NCBI GenBank assembly: GCA_003134765.1
Contig: PLCM01000020.1
Span: forward strand, 1 to 64,000
Reading direction: 5' to 3'
Length of the DNA stretch: 64,000 nucleotides
Origin: Spartobacteria bacterium
GTDB taxonomy: Bacteria > Verrucomicrobiota > Verrucomicrobiia > Chthoniobacterales > UBA10450
Position numbers and translations under genes: made by a program. This document shows, in pieces, positions 16,346 to 25,808 of the stretch. The notes under the pieces were generated by a model. The model was given only the letters and a program-made list of their open reading frames with translations, was not told the origin of the DNA and did not search any database. Within the stretch, counting starts at the first letter, position 1. Every line of letters begins with the position of its first letter.

Positions 16346-16405
16346 GTTTTTCCAAGATATCGAACAGAGCGCGATGTCGAACAAGGCTTAAGCGCATGTC
16401 TAGCC

Positions 16406-16487
16406 CTCATCCCAGGCGCAGTCGAGGGATCCCGAAGCGAAACGTGCAGGTAGCACCACGGGATCCCTCGACTTTGCTCGGGATGAC
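16406..16487. repeat. palindromic repeat, family A
   Basis: The left arm TCATCCCAGGCGCAGTCGAG and the right arm CTCGACTTTGCTCGGGATGA flank GGGATCCC...GGGATCCC and a spacer ending GTGCAGGTAGCACCACGGG. It lies in the gap between ligD-pol and lpxK, just after the lpxK stop. Confidence 0.8.
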
Positions 16488-16492
16488 AGAAG

Positions 16493-17683
16493 CTAGGCGA
16501 AGAAACGCGCGGGCGACAAAAGGGGCTGGGGTTTGCAGATGCGCGCCACGCAGTGCTCCCAGCTTTCGTGGCCGCTCAAGATCTCGATCTCGACCCGGAG
16601 AAAATAAATCGGCACATCCGTCTTGGTGAGGCGCGGTAATCGGACGGCGTCTTTTTCTGTCGTCACGATCATTTCGAGATCGCGGCGGACGCAACGGGTG
16701 ATGAAACTGTTCAGCTCCGCCTCGGTGTAGCGGTGGTGATCGGTGTAGCGCTTGGAGAGCTCGAGGCGCGCGCCGAGTTTGCGAAGCCCTTCCTCGAAAC
16801 TCTCCGGCGCGGCGATGCCGCAAATCGAGCCGATGTAGGTGTCGCGCAGCCGTTCGAGTGGAACCTGCTCTCCGGTGAAAACATCCTGCAAATGGAGGGG
16901 CCGGTGCGCGCACTCGATGATTTCCGCGGTCCGATTGTAACGCCGGATGCGTTTGATCAATTCGTCATCGGGCTCACCAGTGCTCTTGGTGATGAAGATG
17001 TAGCTGGCGCGCCGGAGATTCCGCGGCGGTTCGCGGAGAGTGCCGCGCGGCAGGAGATGTTCGTTTCCGAAGGGCGCCTGGCGATCGATCAACACGATAT
17101 CGAGCCGGTGTTTGAGGTGCAGATACTGGAGGCCGTCGTCGAGCAAAAGCGTATCGGCCTTCAGTTCCTTGATAGCGAACAGGCCACTTTTCACGCGGTC
17201 CTTGTCCACGAGCACGATCACGTCCTTGAGATTGTTCGCGAGCATGTAGGGCTCGTCGCCCGCGGTCAGCGAATCGAGGAGAAGAGTCTTTCCGTCCGAA
17301 ACGATCCGCGGCGGGGTCGGCTCCTTTTTGCCGAGGAAGTGCCACCATTTTCGAGGGGAGCGGCGCGGAACGCTTTTGTAACCGCGGCTGAGAATGGCCA
17401 CGCGCCGCCCGCCGGCGCGCATGGCCCGCGCGAATTTTTCTACGATTGGAGTCTTACCAGTCCCGCCGACGGTGAGATTACCGATGCTGATGACGAGACA
17501 GCCGAGCGTGTGCTCGCGGATAAGGCGATGCCGATAAAGAAACAAGCGCAGCTGGACCAGCCGCTCGTAAACAAACGAGAGCGCATAGAGAAGGGCGCGG
17601 AGGAGCGCGGCGCGGGCGCCATGGCGACGCTCGAGAATGACGTCGATGGCAAACTGCTCGAGATTCTCAGTGCGCTGGCCCAT
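16493..17683 (-). CDS. lpxK: tetraacyldisaccharide 4'-kinase
   Basis: 396 residues from ATG 17683 (MGQRTENLEQFAIDVILERR). LpxK phosphorylates lipid A disaccharide at the inner membrane. The Walker A loop is in VISIGNLTVGGTGKTP (about residues 70-85), followed by AILSRGY, SDGKTLL-GDEPYMLA, VDKDR and DTLLLDDGLQYL (Walker B-like), and VTTEKDAVRLP near the end, all LpxK hallmarks. Its presence implies an LPS outer membrane. The track's longer start reads back through the AATTTCG repeat and into thrB; it would add residues such as KLEIRNSKFEINF, which are repeat-encoded. It is probably cotranscribed with thrB, whose stop lies 5 bases upstream. Confidence 0.92.
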   Translation of the reverse strand: MGQRTENLEQFAIDVILERRHGARAALLRALLYALSFVYERLVQLRLFLYRHRLIREHTLGCLVISIGNLTVGGTGKTPIVEKFARAMRAGGRRVAILSRGYKSVPRRSPRKWWHFLGKKEPTPPRIVSDGKTLLLDSLTAGDEPYMLANNLKDVIVLVDKDRVKSGLFAIKELKADTLLLDDGLQYLHLKHRLDIVLIDRQAPFGNEHLLPRGTLREPPRNLRRASYIFITKSTGEPDDELIKRIRRYNRTAEIIECAHRPLHLQDVFTGEQVPLERLRDTYIGSICGIAAPESFEEGLRKLGARLELSKRYTDHHRYTEAELNSFITRCVRRDLEMIVTTEKDAVRLPRLTKTDVPIYFLRVEIEILSGHESWEHCVARICKPQPLLSPARFFA

Positions 17684-17687
17684 GAAG

Positions 17688-18557
17688 TTAATTTCGAATT
17701 TCGAATTTCGAATTTCGAGTTTCCAAGATTCGCGCCCCGCGGTTGTCGGCGGTGGTGATGATCGTGCGCGCACCAGGCGAAGCGGCGGCGGCGAGCATGG
17801 CACGGGCGACTTTTTCAGGGGAACGAAGCGTGATGGCGCAGATAGTGGAACCCGAGCCGCTCAGGAAGGCGCCGAGCGCGCCGGCGGATTCGGCGCCGGC
17901 AATGACTTCGTCGAGGAAAGGAATCAGTTTTTTCCGGAAAGGTTGATGGAGATGGTCCACGAAGGCGCCGTGCAGGGATTGATATTCGCGCGAAGCAAAT
18001 GCCGCGGTGAGAGCACAGGCGTTTCGTGAGTTTTCCACGGCGTGGACTCGGTCGATACGGGCCGGCAGGAGCTGCCGGGCTGCGGAGGTCGCGATCTCGA
18101 AATCGGGGACCAGGAGGACAAAATGGAGCTGCGCGGAGACGGTGAACATTTGCCGTTCGAATCCGCGCACAACATTGAATCCGCCGTAACAGCCGGGCGC
18201 GGCGTTGTCGGGGTGGCCTTCCAGCCGGGCACAGAGCTCGAAAATTTCGCGGCGCTGGAGCGGACGATCCATCAGCTCGTTCAACCCATGGAGAGCGCCG
18301 AGCCGGATCGTCGCGCTGCTACCCAGTCCACGCGATGGCGGGATCTCTCCTGCGATCGAGCAGGAAAACGAGAAAGCCTTCCGGGCGGTGCGTTCAAAAA
18401 AGGCGTCGCCAGCCAGGCGCGCCATTGCCGCCATCCGCTCCCCTCGCCCCCGCGCCACTGTGACCTGATTGTAAAGGCGAAGCGCCACTCCGAGGCAGTC
18501 GAAACCCGGGCCGAGATTGGATGTGCTCGCCGGAACGCGGAAGGTGACCTGTTGCAT
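17688..18557 (-). CDS. thrB: homoserine kinase
   Basis: 289 residues from ATG 18557 (MQQVTFRVPASTSNLGPGFD). It is a GHMP kinase: the N-terminal PASTSNLGPGFDCLG, the nucleotide loop IPPSRGLGSSATIRLGA (about residues 85-100), GHPDNAAPGCYGGF, and the C-terminal FLSGSGSTICAI. It phosphorylates homoserine toward threonine. The C-terminal LETRNSKFEIRN is encoded by the 7-bp repeat tract and is not part of the fold. It lies directly upstream of lpxK on the same strand. The track's upstream extension reads into repeat B1 and is rejected. Confidence 0.9.
   Translation of the reverse strand: MQQVTFRVPASTSNLGPGFDCLGVALRLYNQVTVARGRGERMAAMARLAGDAFFERTARKAFSFSCSIAGEIPPSRGLGSSATIRLGALHGLNELMDRPLQRREIFELCARLEGHPDNAAPGCYGGFNVVRGFERQMFTVSAQLHFVLLVPDFEIATSAARQLLPARIDRVHAVENSRNACALTAAFASREYQSLHGAFVDHLHQPFRKKLIPFLDEVIAGAESAGALGAFLSGSGSTICAITLRSPEKVARAMLAAAASPGARTIITTADNRGARILETRNSKFEIRN
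17690..17719. repeat. 7-bp tandem repeat AATTTCG x4
   Basis: AATTTCG is repeated four times without interruption. It encodes the last residues of ThrB (SKFEIRN) and fills the gap to lpxK. A related tract (TCGAAAA x4) lies inside der. Confidence 0.85.
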
Positions 18558-18561
18558 GATT

Positions 18562-18585
18562 GGTAGGGCGAGACTCTGTCGAGCC
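18562..18585. repeat. half-site of palindromic repeat family B
   Basis: GGTAGGGCGAGACTCTGTCG-AGCC is identical to the left arm of the full copy at 22546-22619. Only one arm is present, just upstream of the thrB start. Confidence 0.7.
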
Positions 18586-18707
18586 GCGGCGCGATCCAAA
18601 GCGAAGCGCATGGCATTGTAACCGGCGTGGCCTAACGGGCAAGAGACGGACACTCAGGGCGCGACAACCGAATGAGGTAATGACCTCTGTCGCTGCGTGA
18701 TTTCGTC

Positions 18708-19622
18708 ATGAGAATGTCCGAATGGATCGACCCAAACCTGCATGGGGATTTCATCGCGCAGCAAACCGATGCGCTACGGCTTTGCACCGGCCCGGACGGC
18801 TGGGTCGAGCGCTTCGGGGTCGATGTGCTGATTTCCTACAAAACCGACGCGACTCTGGAGCGGCTCAAGACCGAGCTGTGCCTTTGGGCCCTGAACCTGG
18901 ACTTCCAGTTCCGCCGCGTCTTCGCCCGTTTCCTGCCGAAACAAAATGCCGACCGCGAGGCGCCGCGCCTGATCCTCGGAGATCCGGGGACAAACCTGGA
19001 AAGCACGGCGTTGGAGCGGACCCTGCGTTACGCCATCGACTTCGGTGCCGGATACTCGGTCGGCCTTTTTATCGATCAACGGGAGAACCGGCGCTTCGTG
19101 CGCGACATTGCTCCGAAAACGCTGCTGAACTGTTTTGCTTATACCTCGTCGTTCTCGGTCGCAGCGGCAACCGTGGGCGCGCAAACGGTCAGCGTTGATC
19201 TCTCGAAGAAATCGCTCAACCGCGGACGGGAGAATTTTGCGCTCAATTCGCTGCCGACCACTGACCATCGTTTTCTGGCCGACGACGTGATGGAGGTGTT
19301 GCCGCGGCTCGCCCGCAAAGGCGAAAAGTTCGACGTCATTATTCTCGATCCGCCAACGTTCTCGCGTTCGCACCGCGGCAAAGCGTTTCAGGTAGAGCAG
19401 GACTTCGAGACGCTGCTGCTGGCGGCGCTGGAAGTGGCGGAACGGAACGCGAAGATCCTGCTTTCAACCAATTGCTCGACTTTGGGTGAGCGCGCGCTCG
19501 AAGTGATGGGCCGATTTTGCCTGAAGGCGACGCGGCGCGCCGGCGAATTTCATCGCGAGCCTGCCCTGCCCGATTTTCCCCCCGGAGTCGGAGCAGCCAC
19601 GATCTGGCTGGCGTTGCGATAG
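18708..19622 (+). CDS. RlmI-like class I SAM-dependent RNA methyltransferase
   Basis: 304 residues. The C-terminal two thirds are a Rossmann methyltransferase: the RENRRFVRDIAPKTLLNCFA segment, SFSVAAATVGAQTVSVDLSK (SAM-binding strand and acidic end), FLADDVMEVL, and motif IV VIILDPPTFSRS, which is typical of RlmI/RlmK-type rRNA methylases. STNCSTL follows where RlmI enzymes have NCS. The N-terminal PUA domain of RlmI is missing; instead there are about 90 residues of unknown fold. The target is probably 23S rRNA, but the base is not predictable. ATG 18708 or ATG 18714 may start it. Confidence 0.8.
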   Translation: MRMSEWIDPNLHGDFIAQQTDALRLCTGPDGWVERFGVDVLISYKTDATLERLKTELCLWALNLDFQFRRVFARFLPKQNADREAPRLILGDPGTNLESTALERTLRYAIDFGAGYSVGLFIDQRENRRFVRDIAPKTLLNCFAYTSSFSVAAATVGAQTVSVDLSKKSLNRGRENFALNSLPTTDHRFLADDVMEVLPRLARKGEKFDVIILDPPTFSRSHRGKAFQVEQDFETLLLAALEVAERNAKILLSTNCSTLGERALEVMGRFCLKATRRAGEFHREPALPDFPPGVGAATIWLALR

Positions 19623-19712
19623 GTGGATCGCGCGCTCCGTCGCGCGATGTCAATTAAGTGCCGACGAAGTCGGGAAATTAGAAGCATCGAGCGACGGAGC
19701 GCTCGATCCACC
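19622..19712. repeat. palindromic repeat, family C
   Basis: GGTGGATCGCGCGCTCCGTCG-CGCGATG on the left and CATCGAGCGACGGAGCGCTC-GATCCACC on the right are near-perfect reverse complements around a 35-base centre. The repeat starts within the last codons of the preceding gene and could act as its terminator. Confidence 0.8.
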
Positions 19713-19758
19713 ATTTCGAAACACGCGACAAGGCAATGGAATTCGATACATAAGTAAC

Positions 19759-20043
19759 ATGGATGAAGAGACTTCAGGAACCTCCGGGGACGTGGCCGAG
19801 CGCGGCCTGCGCTACACCAAAGATCAGTTCGAACAGATCCTCGAGCAGACGGAAGAATACGTACGCGAGAACCCGGGCCGCTCGATCGCTTACGCGCTGG
19901 CGGCCGGTTTTATTCTGAATCGTTTGCCGATCGGCCGGATCCTGGGCGCGATCGTGCGGCTGGCCATAATTGCTTTCAAGCCAGCGATTCTCGCTTACGG
20001 CGCGACGAAGCTTTATCAGGCCGCGCAATGCGAGGAAGAATAG
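19759..20043 (+). CDS. small DUF883/ElaB-like membrane protein
   Basis: 94 residues. An acidic, helical N-terminus (to about residue 40) leads into YVRENPGRSIAYALAAGFIL, a motif characteristic of the ElaB/YqjD (DUF883) family, whose members anchor to the inner membrane by the C-terminal helix. A second hydrophobic stretch (AIVRLAIIAFKPAILAYGA) follows, so two short helices are possible. The role in stationary phase or ribosome tethering known for E. coli relatives is not proven here. It is a single gene. Confidence 0.65.
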   Translation: MDEETSGTSGDVAERGLRYTKDQFEQILEQTEEYVRENPGRSIAYALAAGFILNRLPIGRILGAIVRLAIIAFKPAILAYGATKLYQAAQCEEE

Positions 20044-20138
20044 GCCTCTATAGCCGCTGCCGTGTGGGGGCAGCGCGGGTATGAATGTGAATGCCTGGTA
20101 GTCATCACGCTTCGCACAGCGAAACGGCTACAGGGCCG

Positions 20139-20348
20139 TTATTTGTCGAGCGTGAAACCGACTTTGACGGTCACCTGCCACTCGTTGATCTTGCCGTCCT
20201 CGATATAGCCGCGGGTTTCGACCACCTCGAACCACCGCATGTTGCGAATGGTTTTCTGGGCGCGGGTCAGCGCATTCAGCACCGCATCTTCGATGCTCGT
20301 GGAGGAGGCGCCGACCAGTTCGATCTTCTTGTAAATATGATCGCTCAT
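20139..20348 (-). CDS. dodecin
   Basis: 69 residues, full length for the family. [40 protein letters not shown] and [19 protein letters not shown] are the dodecin signature, including the Trp (RNMRWFEV) that stacks on flavin. Dodecins form hollow dodecamers that store FMN, riboflavin or CoA in the cytoplasm. It is monocistronic. The upstream region to acs contains repeat A3. Confidence 0.92.
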   Translation of the reverse strand: MSDHIYKKIELVGASSTSIEDAVLNALTRAQKTIRNMRWFEVVETRGYIEDGKINEWQVTVKVGFTLDK

Positions 20349-20425
20349 GAAGTCACTGTTGAGCGCGGATCCAATTAAGACAAATCAAATAAACTGCCAA
20401 CCGGATAGTCCGTCGTGAAGACTTG

Positions 20426-20507
20426 GTTATCCCGAGCACAGTCGAGGGATCCCGTGATGAACCGGTCAGGTAGCGCAACGGGATTCCTCGACTGCGTTCG
20501 GAATGAC
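20426..20507. repeat. palindromic repeat, family A
   Basis: TATCCCGAGCACAGTCGAGG-GATCCCGT left and GGGATTCCTCGACTGCGTTC-GGAATGAC right, with spacer GATGAACCGGTCAGGTAGCG. The core is slightly diverged (GATTCC). It lies 67 bases before acs, so transcription of acs may start inside or after it. Confidence 0.8.
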
Positions 20508-20574
20508 AGTGTCCGCGAAGCGGCTACAGGTTTTCGATTGAGCCTAACCTCCAGATCGCTAGCCTCTCTTTGCC

Positions 20575-22518
<1,944 letters not shown>

Positions 22519-22545
22519 GAAGAAAGCCGGTTCCAATCCGAGCCT

Positions 22546-22619
22546 GGTAGGGCGAGACTCTGTCGAGCCGTTCGTGGTCACAGTTAAATCGCTGCGGCTC
22601 GACGGAGTCTCGCCCTACC
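22546..22619. repeat. palindromic repeat, family B (full copy)
   Basis: GGTAGGGCGAGACTCTGTCG-AGCC left and GGCTCGACGGAGTCTCGCCC-TACC right around CGTTCGTGGTCACAGTTAAA. It follows acs and can form a strong hairpin that may end its transcript. Confidence 0.85.
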
Positions 22620-22679
22620 GGAAATGCGACGCTCCTTGAAATTCCTTTGTCAAAGCCTGACTTCGGTTAGCCTTACCGC

Positions 22680-24551
22680 GTGAGTTTTATTCGAACAGGG
22701 CTGCGCGAGATCGGACTGAAGATTCGCCGGCAGAAGACGCGCATGGCGTTAAGGCACGAGAAACGCGTCCTCCAGAAAAGCGAGATCAACCTGGGCCGGG
22801 AAGGCTGCTCCCAGGCTGTAAATTTTCCCGAGGTCCGCAATGAAATTGTCGCGCTCAAGAAACTTGAGCAGGAACAGAAGGAGGTGGCGCTGCGAATCGC
22901 CACGATCGAAGAGGGAATCCGAAAGGTCGAGTTGCAGCGCGATCAGAATGCGAAGGAACAAAACGCGGCGCTGACCAAGCTGGAGGAGGAAAAAAAGCCG
23001 GTCCTCCAACGGCAGACTGAAGCCAAGGCGGCCGCCGACCTGTGCGACCGCGAGCTGGCGAGTGTCGAGCGCCGCCTCCAGGAGAACGACGCTGCGGATC
23101 GTGATTTGTTGAACAAACTCGCGGAATTGCAGCGGCAAACCCCGCCGCCGGCGGATTACGAGAAACAAATGACGGGCATTAGCGCGCGGCGCGTTCGCTT
23201 GCCGGAAGAAAAGGCCGAGGTAACGCGCGCCCGGCTTGGCGCCGCTGACGCGTGCCGCGCCGCCCGCGAGAAACTGGGCGAGCAGGAGACCGCGCTCGCG
23301 GCCATGGACAAAAACATTGCGAAAGTCCGGGAAGAATACGAGGCGCGCGATCGCGTCCTGAACGAAAACAGCCGGGCCCAGCAGGAGGCGCTCAAGGAAG
23401 CGCGGGGCCATCATCAGATCGTCGAGGAGAAAAAGAACCCGGCTTACCTGAACATCGGGCGCCACCTCGCTTCGCAGGGGATCGCGCCCCCGAACGCGCC
23501 CCATTTGCTGGCCGAAGTCCAAAAACACCGCGCCGCGGTCGAACGCCATTCCCAACACACCGCCGAGCTGGCGGTGCTTTCGGGCCAGATCGACAAACAG
23601 GAGCTGCGGAAATTTTATTTCGCGGGACTCTCGGTGGTCGTCTTGATGGCGATCGTCCTGGTCGTGGTTTTTCAATCGCCCCAAAAGCGCGAATGGCTGC
23701 CGCAGGAAACCGATACGATTCTCTCCGTAAACCTCGAGCAGCTCGAACGGGAGGATTTGCCCAAACGCTGGCGGAAGGACCAGGCGCCCGACTGGCAGAA
23801 TGTCTGGGCCGGTTTGATCGCGAGCGCGCAACGCACCCCGGTTTTGAACCTGCCGCGGGATGCCGTCCGGGTAACGCGTGCCATGGCCGCGACGGATTCC
23901 GGCACAACCCACGAATATGTTCTCGTCGAAGCGCGCACGGACGTTTCCAGAGTGGTGAATTCAATCGAACGCGACAAGGCCTTCGAGCGCCAGACCATCA
24001 CGGGACTTCCGATGTGGCGGCGGCCGGAATTCGCCCTCGCCCGGGTGGGCCCGAGAACGCTCGCGATTGGCGGCGAAAACGAGGTGGCTTCCCTCGCGCG
24101 CGTGCGGCTCGGGATCGATCCCGACCTGAAAATCAGCGGGCCTCTGTTCGATCGCCTGCAGTCGTTGAAAGAAGGCACCGCGCTCCGCCTGGTCTCACGC
24201 GAACCGGCGAAACTCGGCCAAATCTTCTCCCCGCTTTTCAACAACGAATTGCTCGACAACTGCGAGCTCTTCGGCTTATCGCTGACGCTGCAAAACCCCG
24301 TGAAGGCGCGCCTGATTCTCCAGGCGAAATCGACCCAGGCGGCGAATGACCTGGCCGGCCGGATTCGAAACGAACCCCAGCGCCTGCTCAAGCTGGCGGA
24401 TTCCGATCTTCTTCTCTACACTCAACCACCAGAGGTCGAAGTGCAGGGCACGAATGTGCAGCTCCGCTTCGATGTTCCGGAAAACAGCGCGCGGCTCATG
24501 TTGCAGCGCCTCGCAAAAGTCACGCCGGTCGCCGCCGTCGCCGGGAATTGA
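22680..24551 (+). CDS. coiled-coil membrane protein of unknown function
   Basis: 623 residues from GTG 22680. Residues about 1-310 are a nearly continuous charged helix rich in Glu/Lys/Arg/Gln (KLEEEKKPVLQRQTEAKAAA), surely a long coiled coil. One membrane helix follows (about 317-337, GLSVVVLMAIVLVVVFQS), then a 280-residue globular C-terminal domain beginning REWLPQETDTILSVNLEQLE. The order suggests that the two large parts lie on opposite sides of the membrane. I recognise no family. It overlaps the next gene by 4 bases, so it is cotranscribed with the VanX-like dipeptidase, which hints at an envelope role. Confidence 0.7.
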   Translation: MSFIRTGLREIGLKIRRQKTRMALRHEKRVLQKSEINLGREGCSQAVNFPEVRNEIVALKKLEQEQKEVALRIATIEEGIRKVELQRDQNAKEQNAALTKLEEEKKPVLQRQTEAKAAADLCDRELASVERRLQENDAADRDLLNKLAELQRQTPPPADYEKQMTGISARRVRLPEEKAEVTRARLGAADACRAAREKLGEQETALAAMDKNIAKVREEYEARDRVLNENSRAQQEALKEARGHHQIVEEKKNPAYLNIGRHLASQGIAPPNAPHLLAEVQKHRAAVERHSQHTAELAVLSGQIDKQELRKFYFAGLSVVVLMAIVLVVVFQSPQKREWLPQETDTILSVNLEQLEREDLPKRWRKDQAPDWQNVWAGLIASAQRTPVLNLPRDAVRVTRAMAATDSGTTHEYVLVEARTDVSRVVNSIERDKAFERQTITGLPMWRRPEFALARVGPRTLAIGGENEVASLARVRLGIDPDLKISGPLFDRLQSLKEGTALRLVSREPAKLGQIFSPLFNNELLDNCELFGLSLTLQNPVKARLILQAKSTQAANDLAGRIRNEPQRLLKLADSDLLLYTQPPEVEVQGTNVQLRFDVPENSARLMLQRLAKVTPVAAVAGN

Positions 24552-25300
24552 TCCCTTCTCGCGTGAGCCTCCGAAGATTTTGCCCCGCCATTCTGTTCTT
24601 GTTTTTTCTTTTACCGAATTCCGCGTTCGGCAAAAGCAACGACCCGGAGGATTTCGTGGACATCAAGCGCGTCGATCGCACCATCGCGGTTGATCTTCGT
24701 TACGCTGGTTCGAACAACGTCGCGCACCAACCGCTTTATCCGCCCGGAACTCCGGCACTCGTGCGCGCCAACGTAGCGCAACGGCTGGTCATCGCGCAGG
24801 AGTATCTAAAGAAGAAAGGTTACGGTTTGAAAATCTGGGACGCTTACCGTCCGCAAGCGACCCAGGAAAAACTGTGGCAGGTCACGCACAACCGTTCCTA
24901 CGTTTCCGATCCGAAGGAAGGGCGCGGCTCGATGCACATTCGCGGCGCGGCCGTCGACGCCACCCTCGTCGATGCAGCCGGGCGCGATGTTCCAATGCCG
25001 ACGGATTTCGACAGCTTCACACCGGCTGCTCTCCTGGAATATAAAGGCCGCGATCCAATCGTGCGGGAGAATTTGAAGCTCCTGCAAAAGGCGATGGCGC
25101 ATGCCGGCTTCTACGGATTGCGGACGGAATGGTGGCACTTCACCGCCCCGGATTGGAACCAGTATCCGCCGGTCCCGGACCTCAAATTTGAGTCGTCATC
25201 CCGAGCTCAGTCGAGGGATCCCGTGGCGCGTCGAAAGTTTTTCTTCGGGGTCCTTCGACTCCGCTCCGCTTCGCTCAGGATGGCCGGGACTGTTGTATGA
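24548..25300 (+). CDS. VanX/DdpX-type D-Ala-D-Ala dipeptidase, secreted
   Basis: 250 residues. TTG 24548 overlaps the previous stop; GTG 24563 is an alternative start. A signal peptide (FCPAILFLFFLLPNSAFG) targets the periplasm. The M15D zinc site is visible: SMHIRGAAVDATL (His-x6-Asp) and the TEWWHF motif with catalytic Glu and zinc His. DLRYAGSNNVAHQPLY and WDAYRPQATQEKLW are family signatures. It would cleave D-Ala-D-Ala dipeptide for recycling, and VanX-type resistance cannot be concluded without vanH/A. After residue 215 the protein reads through palindrome A4 (SSSRAQSRDPVARRKFF), so the last 35 residues are repeat-encoded and outside the fold. Confidence 0.85.
   Translation: MIPSRVSLRRFCPAILFLFFLLPNSAFGKSNDPEDFVDIKRVDRTIAVDLRYAGSNNVAHQPLYPPGTPALVRANVAQRLVIAQEYLKKKGYGLKIWDAYRPQATQEKLWQVTHNRSYVSDPKEGRGSMHIRGAAVDATLVDAAGRDVPMPTDFDSFTPAALLEYKGRDPIVRENLKLLQKAMAHAGFYGLRTEWWHFTAPDWNQYPPVPDLKFESSSRAQSRDPVARRKFFFGVLRLRSASLRMAGTVV
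25195..25285. repeat. palindromic repeat, family A, inside a coding 3' end
   Basis: The left arm GTCATCCCGAGCTCAGTCGA-GGGATCCCGT and the diverged right arm GGGGTCCTTCGACTCCGCTC then GCTCAGGATG flank a short spacer. It is translated as the C-terminal tail of the VanX-like protein. Confidence 0.8.
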
Positions 25301-25800
25301 TCGACACAATCCTGCGCGATCTTGAGCAGCCGGAATATTTGCATGTCCTGCTGAACCCGATGCCGCTCTACGGACTGGCCATCGCGTTGTTCGGGTTGAT
25401 TGCCGCGACGTATCTGCACAGCCGCGGTGGACAGTTGACGGCGCTGGTTCTGATTTTCGCGACTGCCCTTTCCGTCTGGCCGGTCGTCTATCACGGCGAT
25501 CGCGCGTACGATCGCGTCCTCTCGCTGGCGGACGATGATGGACAGGCGTGGCTGAAAGCGCACGTCCATCGCGCCGACAAGTTGGTCTTCCTCTACTACG
25601 CCCTGGCGCTGGTTTCGGCCGGCGCCATCTTTGTCCCGAAAAAATGGCCACGTGCCGCCCGGCCGCTGGTCTTCGCGACCATCCTGCTTGCGGTTGCCTC
25701 GTTAGGCGCCGGGAGTTACATCGCACATGCCGGGGGGAAAATTCGCCACCGCGAATTCCGCAACGTGCCCCCGCCGGTCACGCAACCCGAACCGCGATAG
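25297..25800 (+). CDS. four-helix membrane protein, DUF2231-like
   Basis: 167 residues with four hydrophobic helices: MPLYGLAIALFGLIAATYL, LTALVLIFATALSVWPVVY, LVFLYYALALVSAGAIFV, and PLVFATILLAVASLGAGSYI. His residues near membrane ends (AHVHRADK, YIAHAGGKIRHREF) suggest metal or heme contact, as in some DUF2231/cytochrome-like proteins, but no family is certain. ATG 25297 overlaps the stop of the VanX-like gene (ATGA), so the genes 22680-27233 probably form one transcript. Confidence 0.6.
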   Translation: MIDTILRDLEQPEYLHVLLNPMPLYGLAIALFGLIAATYLHSRGGQLTALVLIFATALSVWPVVYHGDRAYDRVLSLADDDGQAWLKAHVHRADKLVFLYYALALVSAGAIFVPKKWPRAARPLVFATILLAVASLGAGSYIAHAGGKIRHREFRNVPPPVTQPEPR

Positions 25801-25808
25801 CTCCCGTT

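Noticed and set aside
16733-17758. 341-residue plus-strand ORF
   Set aside because: Antisense to lpxK, with no independent signals.
22749-23912. 387-residue minus-strand ORF
   Set aside because: Antisense shadow of the coiled-coil gene; charged repeat is mirrored from the real frame.
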